Source: Bodo saltans
Taxonomy: Eukaryota; Euglenozoa; Kinetoplastea; Eubodonida; Bodonidae
Reading direction: 5' to 3'
Assembly: GCA_001460835.1 (NCBI GenBank)
Contig: CYKH01001125.1
Span: 37,611-69,871 of the forward strand
Length of the DNA: 32,261 nt
The notes below the pieces were generated by a model, which saw only the letters and a list, made by a program, of their open reading frames with translations, did no database searches and was not told the DNA's origin. The position numbers and the translations under genes were made by a program. Position 1 is the first letter of the stretch. Each line of letters begins with the position of its first letter. Shown one piece after another: positions 20,666 through 30,411 of the stretch.

Positions 20666-21212
20666 GAGAGCGTGGGAGTGAGAGTACTTTCTTCTGTTAG
20701 ACTTGAACAAAAAGTCAACACGAGGTGAAGTTCAACGACATCTACACAAGTATTGTGGAGGCATCATTTGCTGCTGTGCAATATTGATATTTTTTTTCTT
20801 TATGTGTGTTTGTATTTGTGGCTGAGGCCTCGTCCGTCTGCTCGCATCATCTTCTTGTAGAGGTGGCACCACCCGGACGTTTATGAAATACTCAAAGTGT
20901 TCCCAGTCTGAGGAGGAAGCCAGCCGAAAACGACAGCCCACAACAACGACGAGAACACACGCGCGCACAAAACGCAAAACAAAGCAACAAATTCAAAAAA
21001 ATCTTCGAAAGACAACAAAAAAGAGCGAAAACTGCGCCAATTCCCTTCTTACATATTGCGACACTATGAAACACAAACCAATGAACTTGAATGAAGCTGG
21101 AGAATTCTGTGGCACTATGAACGTACAATTGTCCTCCACTCCGCCTGTGTGCTAACATACTTTTTAGGGAAAAGGAAGGCACACGACCCCCTCACTTCCC
21201 CCCAGGAACAAC
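20666..21212 (+). other. Intergenic region between the two kinases
   Basis: About 550 bp, A-rich around 20960-21030. Two possible acceptors precede the next gene: TTTTTAG ending at 21167 and CCCCCCAG ending at 21205. A 90-codon frame at 20883-21155 is rich in Lys, Thr and Gln, as expected from an A-rich UTR, and resembles nothing I know. Confidence 0.5.
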
Positions 21213-23075
21213 ATGGGGTCCACTAGCAGTGTCGATAAAAAGAAGGGAATGACCCAACTTGTGGACAACGAAGTCTTGACGGTGTCAGGAGGGAGCGGCA
21301 GCACGAACATCGGCAGTGCAACAGGACCTTCCTCAATGAACGAAGATAAGAATGAGCAGCAGCGTGGTGGAGGAACAGTGGGCGGCGATGGTGCAGCGAG
21401 GCAAAGCGGCGCGGCGGTCCCTAAACCTCTTCTCATCCGCCGCAAGAATCCGAGTGGTAAGCGTGGTCACACGAGGGAGGGCAGCAACGGCAGCAACAGC
21501 GGCGGTCCAACAGCGACCAACAACAGCACCACCACCTCCTCCCCTAACCTCTACAAAGGCGACGGACCCATCACCGCATGGAAGAAGGGCAGCCTTGTCG
21601 GAAAAGGCGCCACTGGTTCCGTGTTTCAAGCAACCGACGTTAGCAGCGGGACCATCTTCTGCGTCAAGGAGATTCAATTCGCAGATGACTTTGCCGATAA
21701 CCCGCACGACATGCAACGGTTTGAGGCCCTTCGACGAGAAATTGAACTGCTAAAAGATATCCATCACACAAATGTGGTGAGATTTCTTGGCGTCGATCGA
21801 CAGAATTATGTCATTTACATTCAGATGGAGTACGTGTTTGGCGGAAACATCCAAGAAATTGTCCGTAACTTTGGCGCCTTAGGGGAGGACACTGCCGGAA
21901 AGTTTACGCTGCAGATCTTAGAGGGCTTAGATTATCTTCACGATAAGAACATCATTCACCGCGACATCAAAGGTGCAAATATTCTTGTTGGCGTGAATGG
22001 TGAAGTCAAGCTCGCAGACTTTGGCGCCGCAAAACGTGTCCTTGACTCTGATGAGCTGTTTAAAACGCTTGCAGGAACTCCCTACTGGATGGCTCCTGAA
22101 GTGGTTCGACAAGAAGGTCACAACAAAGCTGCGGATATTTGGAGCCTCGGAGCCACCGTTCTGCAGATGCTCACAGGAGCCGCCCCGTACCAAGGGCTTG
22201 CGCCTGTTCCGGCGCTCTTTAAGATTGGACATTCCACAGAATCACCCGTCCCTGCGGAGATGCCAAACGTATCAGAGGGCGCTGTCGAGTTCATTCGATA
22301 CTGCTTGGCACGAGAACCTGCGCAGCGCCCAACTGTCAAGCAACTGCTGTCCCACCGGTGGATTCAACGCCACCGTACTATCAGAGAAGAAAAGAAGTTG
22401 AGTGCAACGAGGCGAAAGATGACGGTGGTTGTCGATGAACCGACATTAACTGCTGCCAATCAGCAGACAGCCCAACAACCTGCACGGCGTGGCCCCTTGT
22501 CATCGGCGGTGTCCATGTGCAGCGATGCAGAAATGCTAGTACAGAACGCAGAGTACATTGAAAACGATAATGCCGACGAAGAATATCAAATTCAGGAATT
22601 CGTTGCGTACGTGTCCGAGAGACATCGCACTCTTCAAGGCGAGCAACAATCTCGACACTGTGCAGAGGCCATCGAGGTCGTCGTGGATGTACCAAAGGCA
22701 GTCAAGCGCTACGACTCCCCTCCCTCCTCCCCGGGCAGTGTGGACAGCCTTGGCAATCCTCGGGAAGAGGTGTTCGTACCGCCGCTACCGCCTCCGGTGC
22801 CTCCGCAACCAACGAACCCCATGACGTCGTCCCATCGTCTTGAAGACGACGACGACGAGGATGGAAGTCTGCCGCCCATCGGCAGCACCCACCCGCCCAA
22901 CGCCACTTCCCCAGCCGCAAAACACAACGAACGACGGGGGCACGCAACCATGACGGTGGTGGAGCACCCAGATGAGGAGGAGGACGGCGGGGATGATGTT
23001 GCATTTGAGGATGAGTTCGATGAAGCCCACTTTGATGAAATTATTGCCGGGCTGGGGGATGTTCGAACTGTGTGA
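21213..23075 (+). CDS. STE11-like protein kinase, predicted N-myristoylated
   Basis: The 620-residue product starts MGSTSSVDKKKG, a good N-myristoylation signal (Gly2, Ser6, then basic residues), which suggests membrane association. A Ser/Gly/Asn-rich segment leads to a complete kinase domain (about 123-385): GKGATGSVFQA, K152, HRD 249-251 in IIHRDIKGAN, DFG from D269, and GTPYWMAPEV. The sequence fits the MEKK/STE11 group and resembles the preceding kinase in subdomains V-VIII, though it lacks MORN repeats. The C-terminal ~230 residues are low in complexity and proline-rich, and end very acidic (DEEEDGGDD, FEDEFDEAHFDE). The ATG is 7 nt after the AG at 21204-21205 or 45 nt after the AG at 21166-21167. 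Pathway partners cannot be told from sequence. Confidence 0.92.
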   Translation: MGSTSSVDKKKGMTQLVDNEVLTVSGGSGSTNIGSATGPSSMNEDKNEQQRGGGTVGGDGAARQSGAAVPKPLLIRRKNPSGKRGHTREGSNGSNSGGPTATNNSTTTSSPNLYKGDGPITAWKKGSLVGKGATGSVFQATDVSSGTIFCVKEIQFADDFADNPHDMQRFEALRREIELLKDIHHTNVVRFLGVDRQNYVIYIQMEYVFGGNIQEIVRNFGALGEDTAGKFTLQILEGLDYLHDKNIIHRDIKGANILVGVNGEVKLADFGAAKRVLDSDELFKTLAGTPYWMAPEVVRQEGHNKAADIWSLGATVLQMLTGAAPYQGLAPVPALFKIGHSTESPVPAEMPNVSEGAVEFIRYCLAREPAQRPTVKQLLSHRWIQRHRTIREEKKLSATRRKMTVVVDEPTLTAANQQTAQQPARRGPLSSAVSMCSDAEMLVQNAEYIENDNADEEYQIQEFVAYVSERHRTLQGEQQSRHCAEAIEVVVDVPKAVKRYDSPPSSPGSVDSLGNPREEVFVPPLPPPVPPQPTNPMTSSHRLEDDDDEDGSLPPIGSTHPPNATSPAAKHNERRGHATMTVVEHPDEEEDGGDDVAFEDEFDEAHFDEIIAGLGDVRTV

Positions 23076-23137
23076 CTGCGTCCTGCGAGAGGAGGGTCTC
23101 AGAAATAGTTTGATCGAGCGATTTGAGGTTTGGGGAG

Positions 23138-23246
23138 TTTTTTTTTTTTTTTTTTTCATTCAGTAGAAGATCGACTCATGATGAGTAGAGCAGTGCAATA
23201 AATTTTGGAAACTCTCATTAGAAATGCTCCTTACTCTTTTTTCCAG
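23138..23246 (+). promoter_or_regulatory. Two candidate spliced-leader acceptors for SMC2
   Basis: A T19 run (23138-23156) is followed by AG at 23162-23163. A second tract (about 23229-23243, CTTACTCTTTTTTCC) is followed by AG at 23245-23246. Leaders of about 163 or 80 nt would result. Confidence 0.5.
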
Positions 23247-23326
23247 CAAAAAGAAGTTCAAGCGCAGCATAGACAACACACACGCAACATACAAATACGT
23301 AACCCAGCACTCATACAAAACTCTGC

Positions 23327-26300
23327 ATGCGTGTCAAGAGTATCGTGCTGGACGGCTTTAAGTCGTACGCCCATCGCCAAGAGCTTGCAAACTTAGACAA
23401 ACACTTTAATGCAATCACCGGCTTTAACGGCAGTGGCAAATCTAATGTGTTTGATGCGATTTGTTTTGTGATGGGCATCAGCAACTTGAAAAAGGTCCGA
23501 GCCGACGACACACGAGATTTGATTTATCGTGCTGGTGCGGCAGGTGTGCAGAGTGCTCGTGTGACCATCGAGTTCATCAACGACGACCCACGCACCGCGC
23601 CAAGCGGCTACCCCGTGACAGAGTACCCCATTATCACAATCGGTCGACAAACTCAGATTGGTGGTAAGCAGCGATACTTCTTCATGAACCGACTCTCTGA
23701 CCAAGCCAAGATCAAGCATTTCTTCCAGAACATTCACCTCAATGTGGACAATCCGCACTTTATGGTCCTGCAGGGCACCGTCCATAAGCTCATTGGCATG
23801 AAGTCCAGCGATATCTTAGCGCTGGTGGAAGAGGCGGTTGGCACAAAGGTATTCGACGTTCGTCGACGAACGGCGGAGAATTTAATTCGAGGAAAGGAGC
23901 GTCGCCTTGAGGAGATTAACAAGAACTTGCAGGAGATTGGCCCTTCGCTGGAAGCCATGAGATCCGATCAAGTAGAGTACGACCAGTACTTACGCATCGC
24001 TGAGGCCTTGGAGACCAACCGCCGATTTCGCATCGCGTTCCAATTTTGGAGCACTGACAACGCCATTGCTGCGCTCAACGCAGAGAAGGGGCGGCTTGAA
24101 GGGGAAGTGCGAGGGCTGAAAGAGTCCAGTGCTAAGCTTCCAGGGGCAATTCAAGCCCAGCAGCGCACCATCCACGACATTCATGCTCAGCTGAAAGAGC
24201 CTGAAGGCGCCTACACCAAACTGCATGAGGAAGAAACAGAAGCAAAGAAGGAACTCCAACGCACCACCGTGCAACTGTCAGCAGCTGAAAAGACGTTAAA
24301 AGATCTTAAGAAGCAACAAAAGGAATTCTTGGCCGAACAAAACGACTGCACCGCGCAACGCGCTGCGCTGAAAAAGATCACCGATGAACGAAGCAGCATG
24401 GAAAGCGAAGCTGCAGAATGCACCGCTGCGGTAAACGCAATTGAAGATGGTCTGAGGCTGCACAGGTCGGGTGTTCGTGCGGGTGCTACGGGTGTGTCGT
24501 TGGAGGAGGAGCTCGGCCGCATCGACTACAATTTGGTGCGAATTCGATCGGAGATGGGACGCCTCAAGGAGCGCATCGATGAATTGGAAACCACCGTCGC
24601 CCAACTGCAACACCGCGTCAAGCACGACATGAGCCAAGGCCACTCCTTTCAAAGCAGTCTCGACGCGGCAACGAAGAAGTTCCAAAAACTCACACAAGAG
24701 TATCAACCGTACGCGGATGCTGAGAAGCGACTGGAAGAGCTGCGCAATGAGCTACGCATCTCACAACAGAAGCAACACGAGATCCAAACGCAAGTGCACA
24801 GCTCGTTGGACTCTGGTCTCCCTTTACAATTCCACCACGATCCGATCCCATCGATGCCTGACATTGATCAGAAGATTTACGGAAGACTGGGGCAACTGGT
24901 GCAACCGAAAGACCCGAGCCATTCCATGGCGCTGTCGATCGGATCACAGAGTCACCTGATGAAGTTGGTCGTTGAAGACGACAGTATTATTCAATCCCTT
25001 GTGGACCATGGAAAAATGAGACAGCGCACATCGTTTCTGCCCTTGAGTCAAGTGCAGTCCCAACGGCTTGACCCAAGGCGCCTCGAGGAAGCAGCACGTG
25101 TTGCAGCCCAGCACAAAGGCTTTGCCACTCTGGGAAAGGATCTTGTGAAGCATGATGCGCGTTTCGGTGGTGCCGTGGCGGTTGGATTCGGAAATTTTCT
25201 AGTCTGCAGCAATTTGAATCTAGCTCGTGCCCTCGTGAACAACCCTAAAGTTGCAATAAAGTCGGTCACGGTAGACGGGGAGGTAGTGGACCCGATGGGT
25301 ACTATGACCGGTGGTTCCATTGACAGCCGGCTCGACGTCCTTGCACGTATCCAGGCGCAGACACAACTCCTAGAGCCCCTCACTCAGCATCGTGCGTTGG
25401 TGCAGCAACTAGAATCTGAACGAGCAGTGTTGTCCACGCGGCTGGGAAAGGGAGGCAACATCAAGCGTGACTTGGAAATCGCCGAGGATGACATTCATCG
25501 ATGCCGTGAACAGCTGCGCGCATTGACGGGGACCTCTGGTGAACAACTAGAGCGCGACGAGGCAGACCTACGAGCTGCGCAGGCGCGGCTTCCTACGTTG
25601 CAACAGGAAGAAAAGGCTCTTGCCAAGAAGCGTTCGGAACTTGAACAACAAACCAAGCAAGACTCGAAAAGCATTGAAGCGTCCTTGGAGAAAGAGCTTA
25701 TCGCTAAAAAGAAGCGTGCCGATGAACTTCACGCGAAGCTTGCCAAAGGCGCCACAGATTACGATCGACGCGAAGCTGAGGTTGAGCAGAGAGAGCTGGA
25801 TCTGCAGAACAAAGGCGCAGAGTGGGAGCGTGAGAACGCTGGACAACAACGATCCTTCGAGGCGATGCAAAGGACCAAGGGGGAAATTGAACGACGCATT
25901 CAGTTGATTCACGAAGAGCGCAATGCAAGCGATGTCCGTCGGCGAGCGCTGGAGAAAGACGGAGAAGACGCAGAGACCGCCCTTAAAGCTCTGAAGGACC
26001 GCCAAGACGGTGAAGAGCGCGCGCTCAAGGACGCTGAAGGCAACATCAAGGTCGTTGCAAAGTCTATTCTCGATGAAGAGCGCAAGCAACACGATGCTTC
26101 ACACAAGTACCCATGGCTCCTACAAGAAAAGCCGCAGTTTGGGCTCCCTAACGGGCCTTACCATTTTACGGATGTGGACGCAACCAATGCCAAGATTCAT
26201 GAAATCATCGAGGCGGAGGCGCTATGTGAAAAGATGTCTCGTCGCGTCAACAAGAAGTCTACTGTGATGTACGAAGGCATCCGCAAGGATTACGAAGAGC

Positions 26301-26830
26301 TTCTCGACAAACGTGAGACCCTCACGGAAGACCGACAGGCGATCCTAGAAGCGATTCATCAGGTGGAGGCCAAGAAATGGGCGTCTTTGGATAAAATGGT
26401 GGAGATCGTGTCGAGGCTGTTCTCGACGCTGTTTAGTGCGTGTCTGCCCGGTGCTGCCTCCAGACTGGTGGAGGAGCGCAACGACCATGGCCATATTGTT
26501 GGACTCTTGGTGAAAGTGTCGTTTAACGGGAAAGAAAAGGAGAGCCTCACGGAGCTCAGCGGAGGGCAGCGATCATTGCTTGCGCTGTGCCTCATTTTAG
26601 CCATTCTTCGGCTCAAACCAGCTCCGATTTATATTCTCGACGAGGTCGACGCCGCGCTCGACCCCTCGCACACGCAGAACATCGGCCGCATGCTGCAGCA
26701 GCACTTCTCCGAGTCCCAATTCCTCCTCGTATCGTTAAAGGATGGAATGTTCAACCACGCCAATGTTCTGTTTGAAGTGCGCAACACAAAGGGGTACTCT
26801 GAAATTACCCGAAAAGAAGCGAAGCGATAG
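23327..26830 (+). CDS. SMC2: Condensin subunit SMC2
   Basis: ATPase core of condensin, pairing with SMC4 to compact mitotic chromosomes. The 1167-residue product has the SMC2 head start VKSIVLDGFKSYA with Walker A GFNGSGKSN (G32-S39) and the NVDNPHFMVLQGTVHKLI segment. Long coiled coils flank the hinge (about 512-668, with GGAVAVGFGNFLV and the conserved MTGGSIDSR). The C-terminal head carries the signature LSGGQRS (S1078) and Walker B YILDEVDAALD (D1105/E1106). The sequences ISNLKKVRA, HTQNIGRML and SLKDGMFNHANVLFE are specific to SMC2 among SMC proteins. Length matches the family (about 1170-1200). The start ATG gives the usual very short N-terminus. Confidence 0.97.
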   Translation: MRVKSIVLDGFKSYAHRQELANLDKHFNAITGFNGSGKSNVFDAICFVMGISNLKKVRADDTRDLIYRAGAAGVQSARVTIEFINDDPRTAPSGYPVTEYPIITIGRQTQIGGKQRYFFMNRLSDQAKIKHFFQNIHLNVDNPHFMVLQGTVHKLIGMKSSDILALVEEAVGTKVFDVRRRTAENLIRGKERRLEEINKNLQEIGPSLEAMRSDQVEYDQYLRIAEALETNRRFRIAFQFWSTDNAIAALNAEKGRLEGEVRGLKESSAKLPGAIQAQQRTIHDIHAQLKEPEGAYTKLHEEETEAKKELQRTTVQLSAAEKTLKDLKKQQKEFLAEQNDCTAQRAALKKITDERSSMESEAAECTAAVNAIEDGLRLHRSGVRAGATGVSLEEELGRIDYNLVRIRSEMGRLKERIDELETTVAQLQHRVKHDMSQGHSFQSSLDAATKKFQKLTQEYQPYADAEKRLEELRNELRISQQKQHEIQTQVHSSLDSGLPLQFHHDPIPSMPDIDQKIYGRLGQLVQPKDPSHSMALSIGSQSHLMKLVVEDDSIIQSLVDHGKMRQRTSFLPLSQVQSQRLDPRRLEEAARVAAQHKGFATLGKDLVKHDARFGGAVAVGFGNFLVCSNLNLARALVNNPKVAIKSVTVDGEVVDPMGTMTGGSIDSRLDVLARIQAQTQLLEPLTQHRALVQQLESERAVLSTRLGKGGNIKRDLEIAEDDIHRCREQLRALTGTSGEQLERDEADLRAAQARLPTLQQEEKALAKKRSELEQQTKQDSKSIEASLEKELIAKKKRADELHAKLAKGATDYDRREAEVEQRELDLQNKGAEWERENAGQQRSFEAMQRTKGEIERRIQLIHEERNASDVRRRALEKDGEDAETALKALKDRQDGEERALKDAEGNIKVVAKSILDEERKQHDASHKYPWLLQEKPQFGLPNGPYHFTDVDATNAKIHEIIEAEALCEKMSRRVNKKSTVMYEGIRKDYEELLDKRETLTEDRQAILEAIHQVEAKKWASLDKMVEIVSRLFSTLFSACLPGAASRLVEERNDHGHIVGLLVKVSFNGKEKESLTELSGGQRSLLALCLILAILRLKPAPIYILDEVDAALDPSHTQNIGRMLQQHFSESQFLLVSLKDGMFNHANVLFEVRNTKGYSEITRKEAKR

Positions 26831-27120
26831 AGAAGAAAGAAACAGCAGACAAGTTGGGCGCGAAGCGTGTGCATCGAGTTTGACCATGCACACGAAGCGT
26901 CGACACACACAGAACACCAGTGAGCGGTATGTTTATCAGGTCTTGTTGAACATGAAGATTTGACGGCCACCCGCAATGTGAACACAAATAGATGCCTATT
27001 CCTTTACACACACAACTACTGACACGCAAGAATTGGAGTCAATTGTCCTAAGCTTTTGTGAAGTTTCAAATCATTACACCTCTTTATGTTCTTTGTTCGA
27101 TTTATCATCCCTCTGTTAAG
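26831..27120 (+). promoter_or_regulatory. Intergenic region and splice acceptor for phosphoesterase gene
   Basis: No gene is seen in the ~320-bp gap (26831-27147). A T/C-rich tract (about 27079-27117) ends in TTAAG, with AG at 27119-27120, 27 nt before the ATG at 27148. The longer open frame begins at a GTG (27058) upstream of this acceptor and is therefore rejected as a start. Confidence 0.5.
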
Positions 27121-27147
27121 TCCATTTACCGACGCATACATACACAA

Positions 27148-28680
27148 ATGTATCGTGCATCATTCCTTCGTCGTGCCACGACTGCATTCCTCACCGACGC
27201 AGAGGGCAGCATGGTGTACTGGAACAAATATCTCGCCATCAGCAAAGTCCTCCATCGATGCCCTGACACGAAGCGTATTCAATTCACTGGAGCCGCAGCA
27301 GATACAAAGTTTGTCTACGGAGGTGATGCGTTTGATAAAGGTGGGGATGACGTTGTGTTCGCAGAGGAGTTGCTGCAGCTTAAGAAGGATTACCCTGGCC
27401 GTGTCACTCTGATTGGTGGGAACCGCGACCTCAACAAAATGAACTTCGGGTCACTCTTCACAGACGCAGCGATTGCAGCCCTTGGCCCTGATCCAGCTGC
27501 CGTGCCCATTCCTTTCTTCATGGCGCATGACCCCAAAGCCGTCTCCTACGCCACGTACCTCCAACAAAACAGCAGTCGCTTCGCCTCCACCACGACGGTG
27601 ACAAAGCTTTCCTACTTCTGCTGGAGATTAGATTGCACAATGGGGTGCAAAGGACTCTTCGACCAACGAAAACAGTACCTCCAGTCTCTTCAGCCACAAG
27701 GAGCAGCGCCTCTTACAGAGGCTGATGTGATGAACCACTTCTTGCGCTCTGCGCAGCCGGGGGGCATTGTCTATCGCTACCTGGATGAGATCCAAATCGC
27801 AGCCGTGATCGACGGAACGTTGTTTGTTCATGGTGCGATTAACAAATCCAATGCAGGATTCATCCCCACCCCTTCCCTATTCGAGGGAGTGGCAGAGGGT
27901 GAGGTGGAGGGCACGAATGTGTTTGCTCGAGGAGGCTCCGTGCAGGAGTGGGTGGACGGGTTGAACGCGTTTGCTGCAGGGGGCGTCAAGGATTGGAAGG
28001 CCCGCCCAGAAATAGATCCTGTCACCAAGAGACGTGGGGGTGGGTACCTTGCCGCCTACTGCCATGAGAAGGCCACACGCGGTAAGACGGTTGTCATCCC
28101 CAACTTCACTACCCCCAAGAAGGATCTCCCTTTAGGATTTGTGGATCTTGGCGTCGTGGAGCACCTTAACACTTCTGGTGTGTTCCGTGTGTGCACAGGG
28201 CACAAACCTATAGGTGAGATGACTGTCACCATCCAACAGCCAGGCCTCTCTGTTCACATTGCGGACAACTCCTACTGCTGCAGCAGCGGCGCTGACCAGC
28301 GCGGCGAGGCAGTGCAGGAAGTGCTCCTTGATGGAGCGGAGGGGACGGCTAGATGCCATGGCCGCCGTGCCGATGGCTCGCCTTTTGACTTTGACCTCGA
28401 TCACCCTCTTGTTGGCCTACCCACCCCTGTTGTGGACCCCACTTCAGGCAATACGAAGCAGTGGTGGAGCGTTGCTGTCCTGCCAGATGACCGCCTGCTG
28501 CTGCACCGCACGGAGAATGACTACTTTAGTGTCATGTACACTACCGCTGATACCAAGGCGGTGGAGGATCAATTCGAGGCCACACCGCTGAAGGGCCTAG
28601 GCGAGGGGGAGTTCGACGAGCGCTACTCCCGACAAGAACTGAAGCCCATGAAAAGGAAGGTGCCTGGCGCATCGTCGTAG
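27148..28680 (+). CDS. Divergent calcineurin-like metallophosphoesterase
   Basis: The 510-residue product shows the metal-binding blocks of the calcineurin-like superfamily in order: FLTDAEG (D17), VYGGDAFDKGGDD (D60, D63), LIGGNRDLNK (N92, with Arg where GNH(E/D) normally has His), then LFVHGAI and VCTGHKPIGEM, which supply the later metal-ligand histidines. It is therefore probably a phosphatase or phosphodiesterase, but the substrate is unknown. The C-terminal third has no motif I recognise. The N-terminus MYRASFLRRAT looks like a short basic presequence, but the first metal ligand is only at residue 17, so it may simply be part of the fold. Confidence 0.78.
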   Translation: MYRASFLRRATTAFLTDAEGSMVYWNKYLAISKVLHRCPDTKRIQFTGAAADTKFVYGGDAFDKGGDDVVFAEELLQLKKDYPGRVTLIGGNRDLNKMNFGSLFTDAAIAALGPDPAAVPIPFFMAHDPKAVSYATYLQQNSSRFASTTTVTKLSYFCWRLDCTMGCKGLFDQRKQYLQSLQPQGAAPLTEADVMNHFLRSAQPGGIVYRYLDEIQIAAVIDGTLFVHGAINKSNAGFIPTPSLFEGVAEGEVEGTNVFARGGSVQEWVDGLNAFAAGGVKDWKARPEIDPVTKRRGGGYLAAYCHEKATRGKTVVIPNFTTPKKDLPLGFVDLGVVEHLNTSGVFRVCTGHKPIGEMTVTIQQPGLSVHIADNSYCCSSGADQRGEAVQEVLLDGAEGTARCHGRRADGSPFDFDLDHPLVGLPTPVVDPTSGNTKQWWSVAVLPDDRLLLHRTENDYFSVMYTTADTKAVEDQFEATPLKGLGEGEFDERYSRQELKPMKRKVPGASS

Positions 28681-28951
28681 CGACCACGACATCGGTTGAC
28701 TACCAATGGTGAACGAACTTTCTTCGCTGTACTCGTGCAAATCAGTATGTGTTGTTGTGTTGCTCTCATTCCTTTTTTGTCCCCCGCATTCTCGTCTCGC
28801 TGCACAGAACACAATCAAATCAAAGGAATGTAAACGTAACTGAGAGACAAACTTGCAATTTCCTCACGCCTCTAGTCAATCGTCGAAATCGCACTCATCC
28901 AAAGGACTGACTACTGCCCCTCTCTTCATTGAGGCACCATCATTATTATTG

Positions 28952-30379
28952 ATGTATTTCGCCACGGTACTGCTGCTGCTTGCATGCGCTATTCACTGTG
29001 TATATTCTGCAGTCACCCCAGTCGCGTTACTTGAGGCGGAGTGGCAACGTTACGTAACTCGAGTCCAGCGTGAGCTCACACCACTTCAAACACTTCTCCG
29101 TGAATTCTCAGCGACCAAAGAAGCGAGCCCGTGTGATGAAAACGACCACTGTGAGGACCACCAATCTACTCTGTCGCCAACAACACCCAATGCTTTCGAG
29201 GAACATCTCCAGCACCGCGTCAATAGCATCGAGGCTGCCATTCAACTCAATGGTCAGTTTATCTCAACCTTTGCTGATGTGATGTTGCTCCATCGACGCC
29301 TGCAACAAGATATTGACGATGACGTTCTCGATGAGGATACGGAGCTATTGAAGGGCTCTCCCTATTGGGTCCGGTTAGAGGACACTCCTCCACTGCATTG
29401 GCGGTCGTGCCAAGGGGACGGGGAGGATGGAGAAGGCCTTGTTGGTGGTGGGGGCTACACAAGTGTTGATGAATTGTTTGCCCACTTGCATCGCGACTAT
29501 GGTCGTGCTGCTGATGATGGGGAGTCTCGACATCGAGCTGCGGTGGTGGAAGCTGTGCGCCACATCTATTCCTTGCATGGTCAGAGGGAAGAGGGCGGCG
29601 TTGGTCATCATCAGCATGCGATGTGGCGGCGTGGAAGTATTTTGGTCCTTGGAAGCGGGACAGGGGGCCTCGTGGCGGATCTTCGCGCATACCTTTTGGG
29701 AGGCGTCCTTCCCAACGACGAGATCACCATCACCGCCACAGAGTGCAGCCTCCTCTTTGCTGCTGCTGCGGCAGCCATTCTGTCACTGCCTGTCGTAGAT
29801 CCTCTAGCAACTTCCTTTGTGACGTTGGTGCCATGGGTAAGCAACTTCGGAGGTGCAATAGAAGGAGACACTACCGATCATCTTTATCGCACCACGTTGT
29901 ACAGTCCTGCACGACTACCGCACAATGATCATCTAGGTGGTGGAGGACAAGGGTCAGCTGCTGTACGTGTGCAAGTCGTCGTTGCGGATGCACTATCACC
30001 AAGAGGCAATGTTGCAGCAGCAGGAGCAGCAGCAGCACAACAAGCAGCTGTTGTGGTCACATATTATTTCATTGATGCCGCCACTTCATCATCCTCATAC
30101 CGGTACCCCCGAGGTATCCTTAGTGTGTTAGACCGCATCGCTCAATTGTGCGTACCTGGTGGCTATTGGGTTCATGTGGGCCCCCTGCACTACCACCGTG
30201 CCGACACGTATCCAAAGCTGTCCGTGAAGGACATTGAGTTGTACATGACGCACGTGCACAACTTCCGACGGATAGATGATGTCGTAGTGCTGCCACAAGA
30301 AGACTACTCAAGACCAAATACAACGTCACTATTTGTGAATGCGCACAGAGCCGTGCGGTTGGTCATGCAGCGTCACTAG
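28952..30379 (+). CDS. Carnosine N-methyltransferase-like (N2227) protein with signal-like N-terminus
   Basis: The C-terminal region follows the N2227/CARNMT1 family, SAM-dependent enzymes that methylate carnosine and related histidine compounds. It has a glycine-rich SAM loop LVLGSGTGGL (234-239 for GSGTGG), ATECSLLF after it, LVPWVSNF, VVTYYFIDAA (from about 369), and GGYWVHVGPLHYH (from about 403), matching the family's GG.W...GPL.YH. The SAM loop has GSGTGG where animal CARNMT1 has a GAGLGR form. From ATG 28952 (475 residues) the protein begins MYFATVLLLLACAIHCVYSA, a typical signal peptide or anchor, which animal CARNMT1 lacks. A homopolymeric Ala/Gln stretch interrupts the domain. The frame continues back to TTG 28853, but AG candidates at 28874-28875 and 28932-28933 support the ATG. 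True substrate is unknown. Confidence 0.75.
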   Translation: MYFATVLLLLACAIHCVYSAVTPVALLEAEWQRYVTRVQRELTPLQTLLREFSATKEASPCDENDHCEDHQSTLSPTTPNAFEEHLQHRVNSIEAAIQLNGQFISTFADVMLLHRRLQQDIDDDVLDEDTELLKGSPYWVRLEDTPPLHWRSCQGDGEDGEGLVGGGGYTSVDELFAHLHRDYGRAADDGESRHRAAVVEAVRHIYSLHGQREEGGVGHHQHAMWRRGSILVLGSGTGGLVADLRAYLLGGVLPNDEITITATECSLLFAAAAAAILSLPVVDPLATSFVTLVPWVSNFGGAIEGDTTDHLYRTTLYSPARLPHNDHLGGGGQGSAAVRVQVVVADALSPRGNVAAAGAAAAQQAAVVVTYYFIDAATSSSSYRYPRGILSVLDRIAQLCVPGGYWVHVGPLHYHRADTYPKLSVKDIELYMTHVHNFRRIDDVVVLPQEDYSRPNTTSLFVNAHRAVRLVMQRH

Positions 30380-30411
30380 TTGGTTGTTCAGTGCTCTGCT
30401 GTGTTGCCACG

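Noticed and set aside
20883-21155. 90-codon + strand frame between the two kinases
   Set aside because: Lys/Thr/Gln-rich translation of A-rich UTR sequence; no family and no plausible splice tract upstream.
25568-26092. 174-codon frame on the - strand inside SMC2
   Set aside because: Leu/Phe-rich antisense of the Lys/Glu-rich coiled coil; a known kind of artefact.
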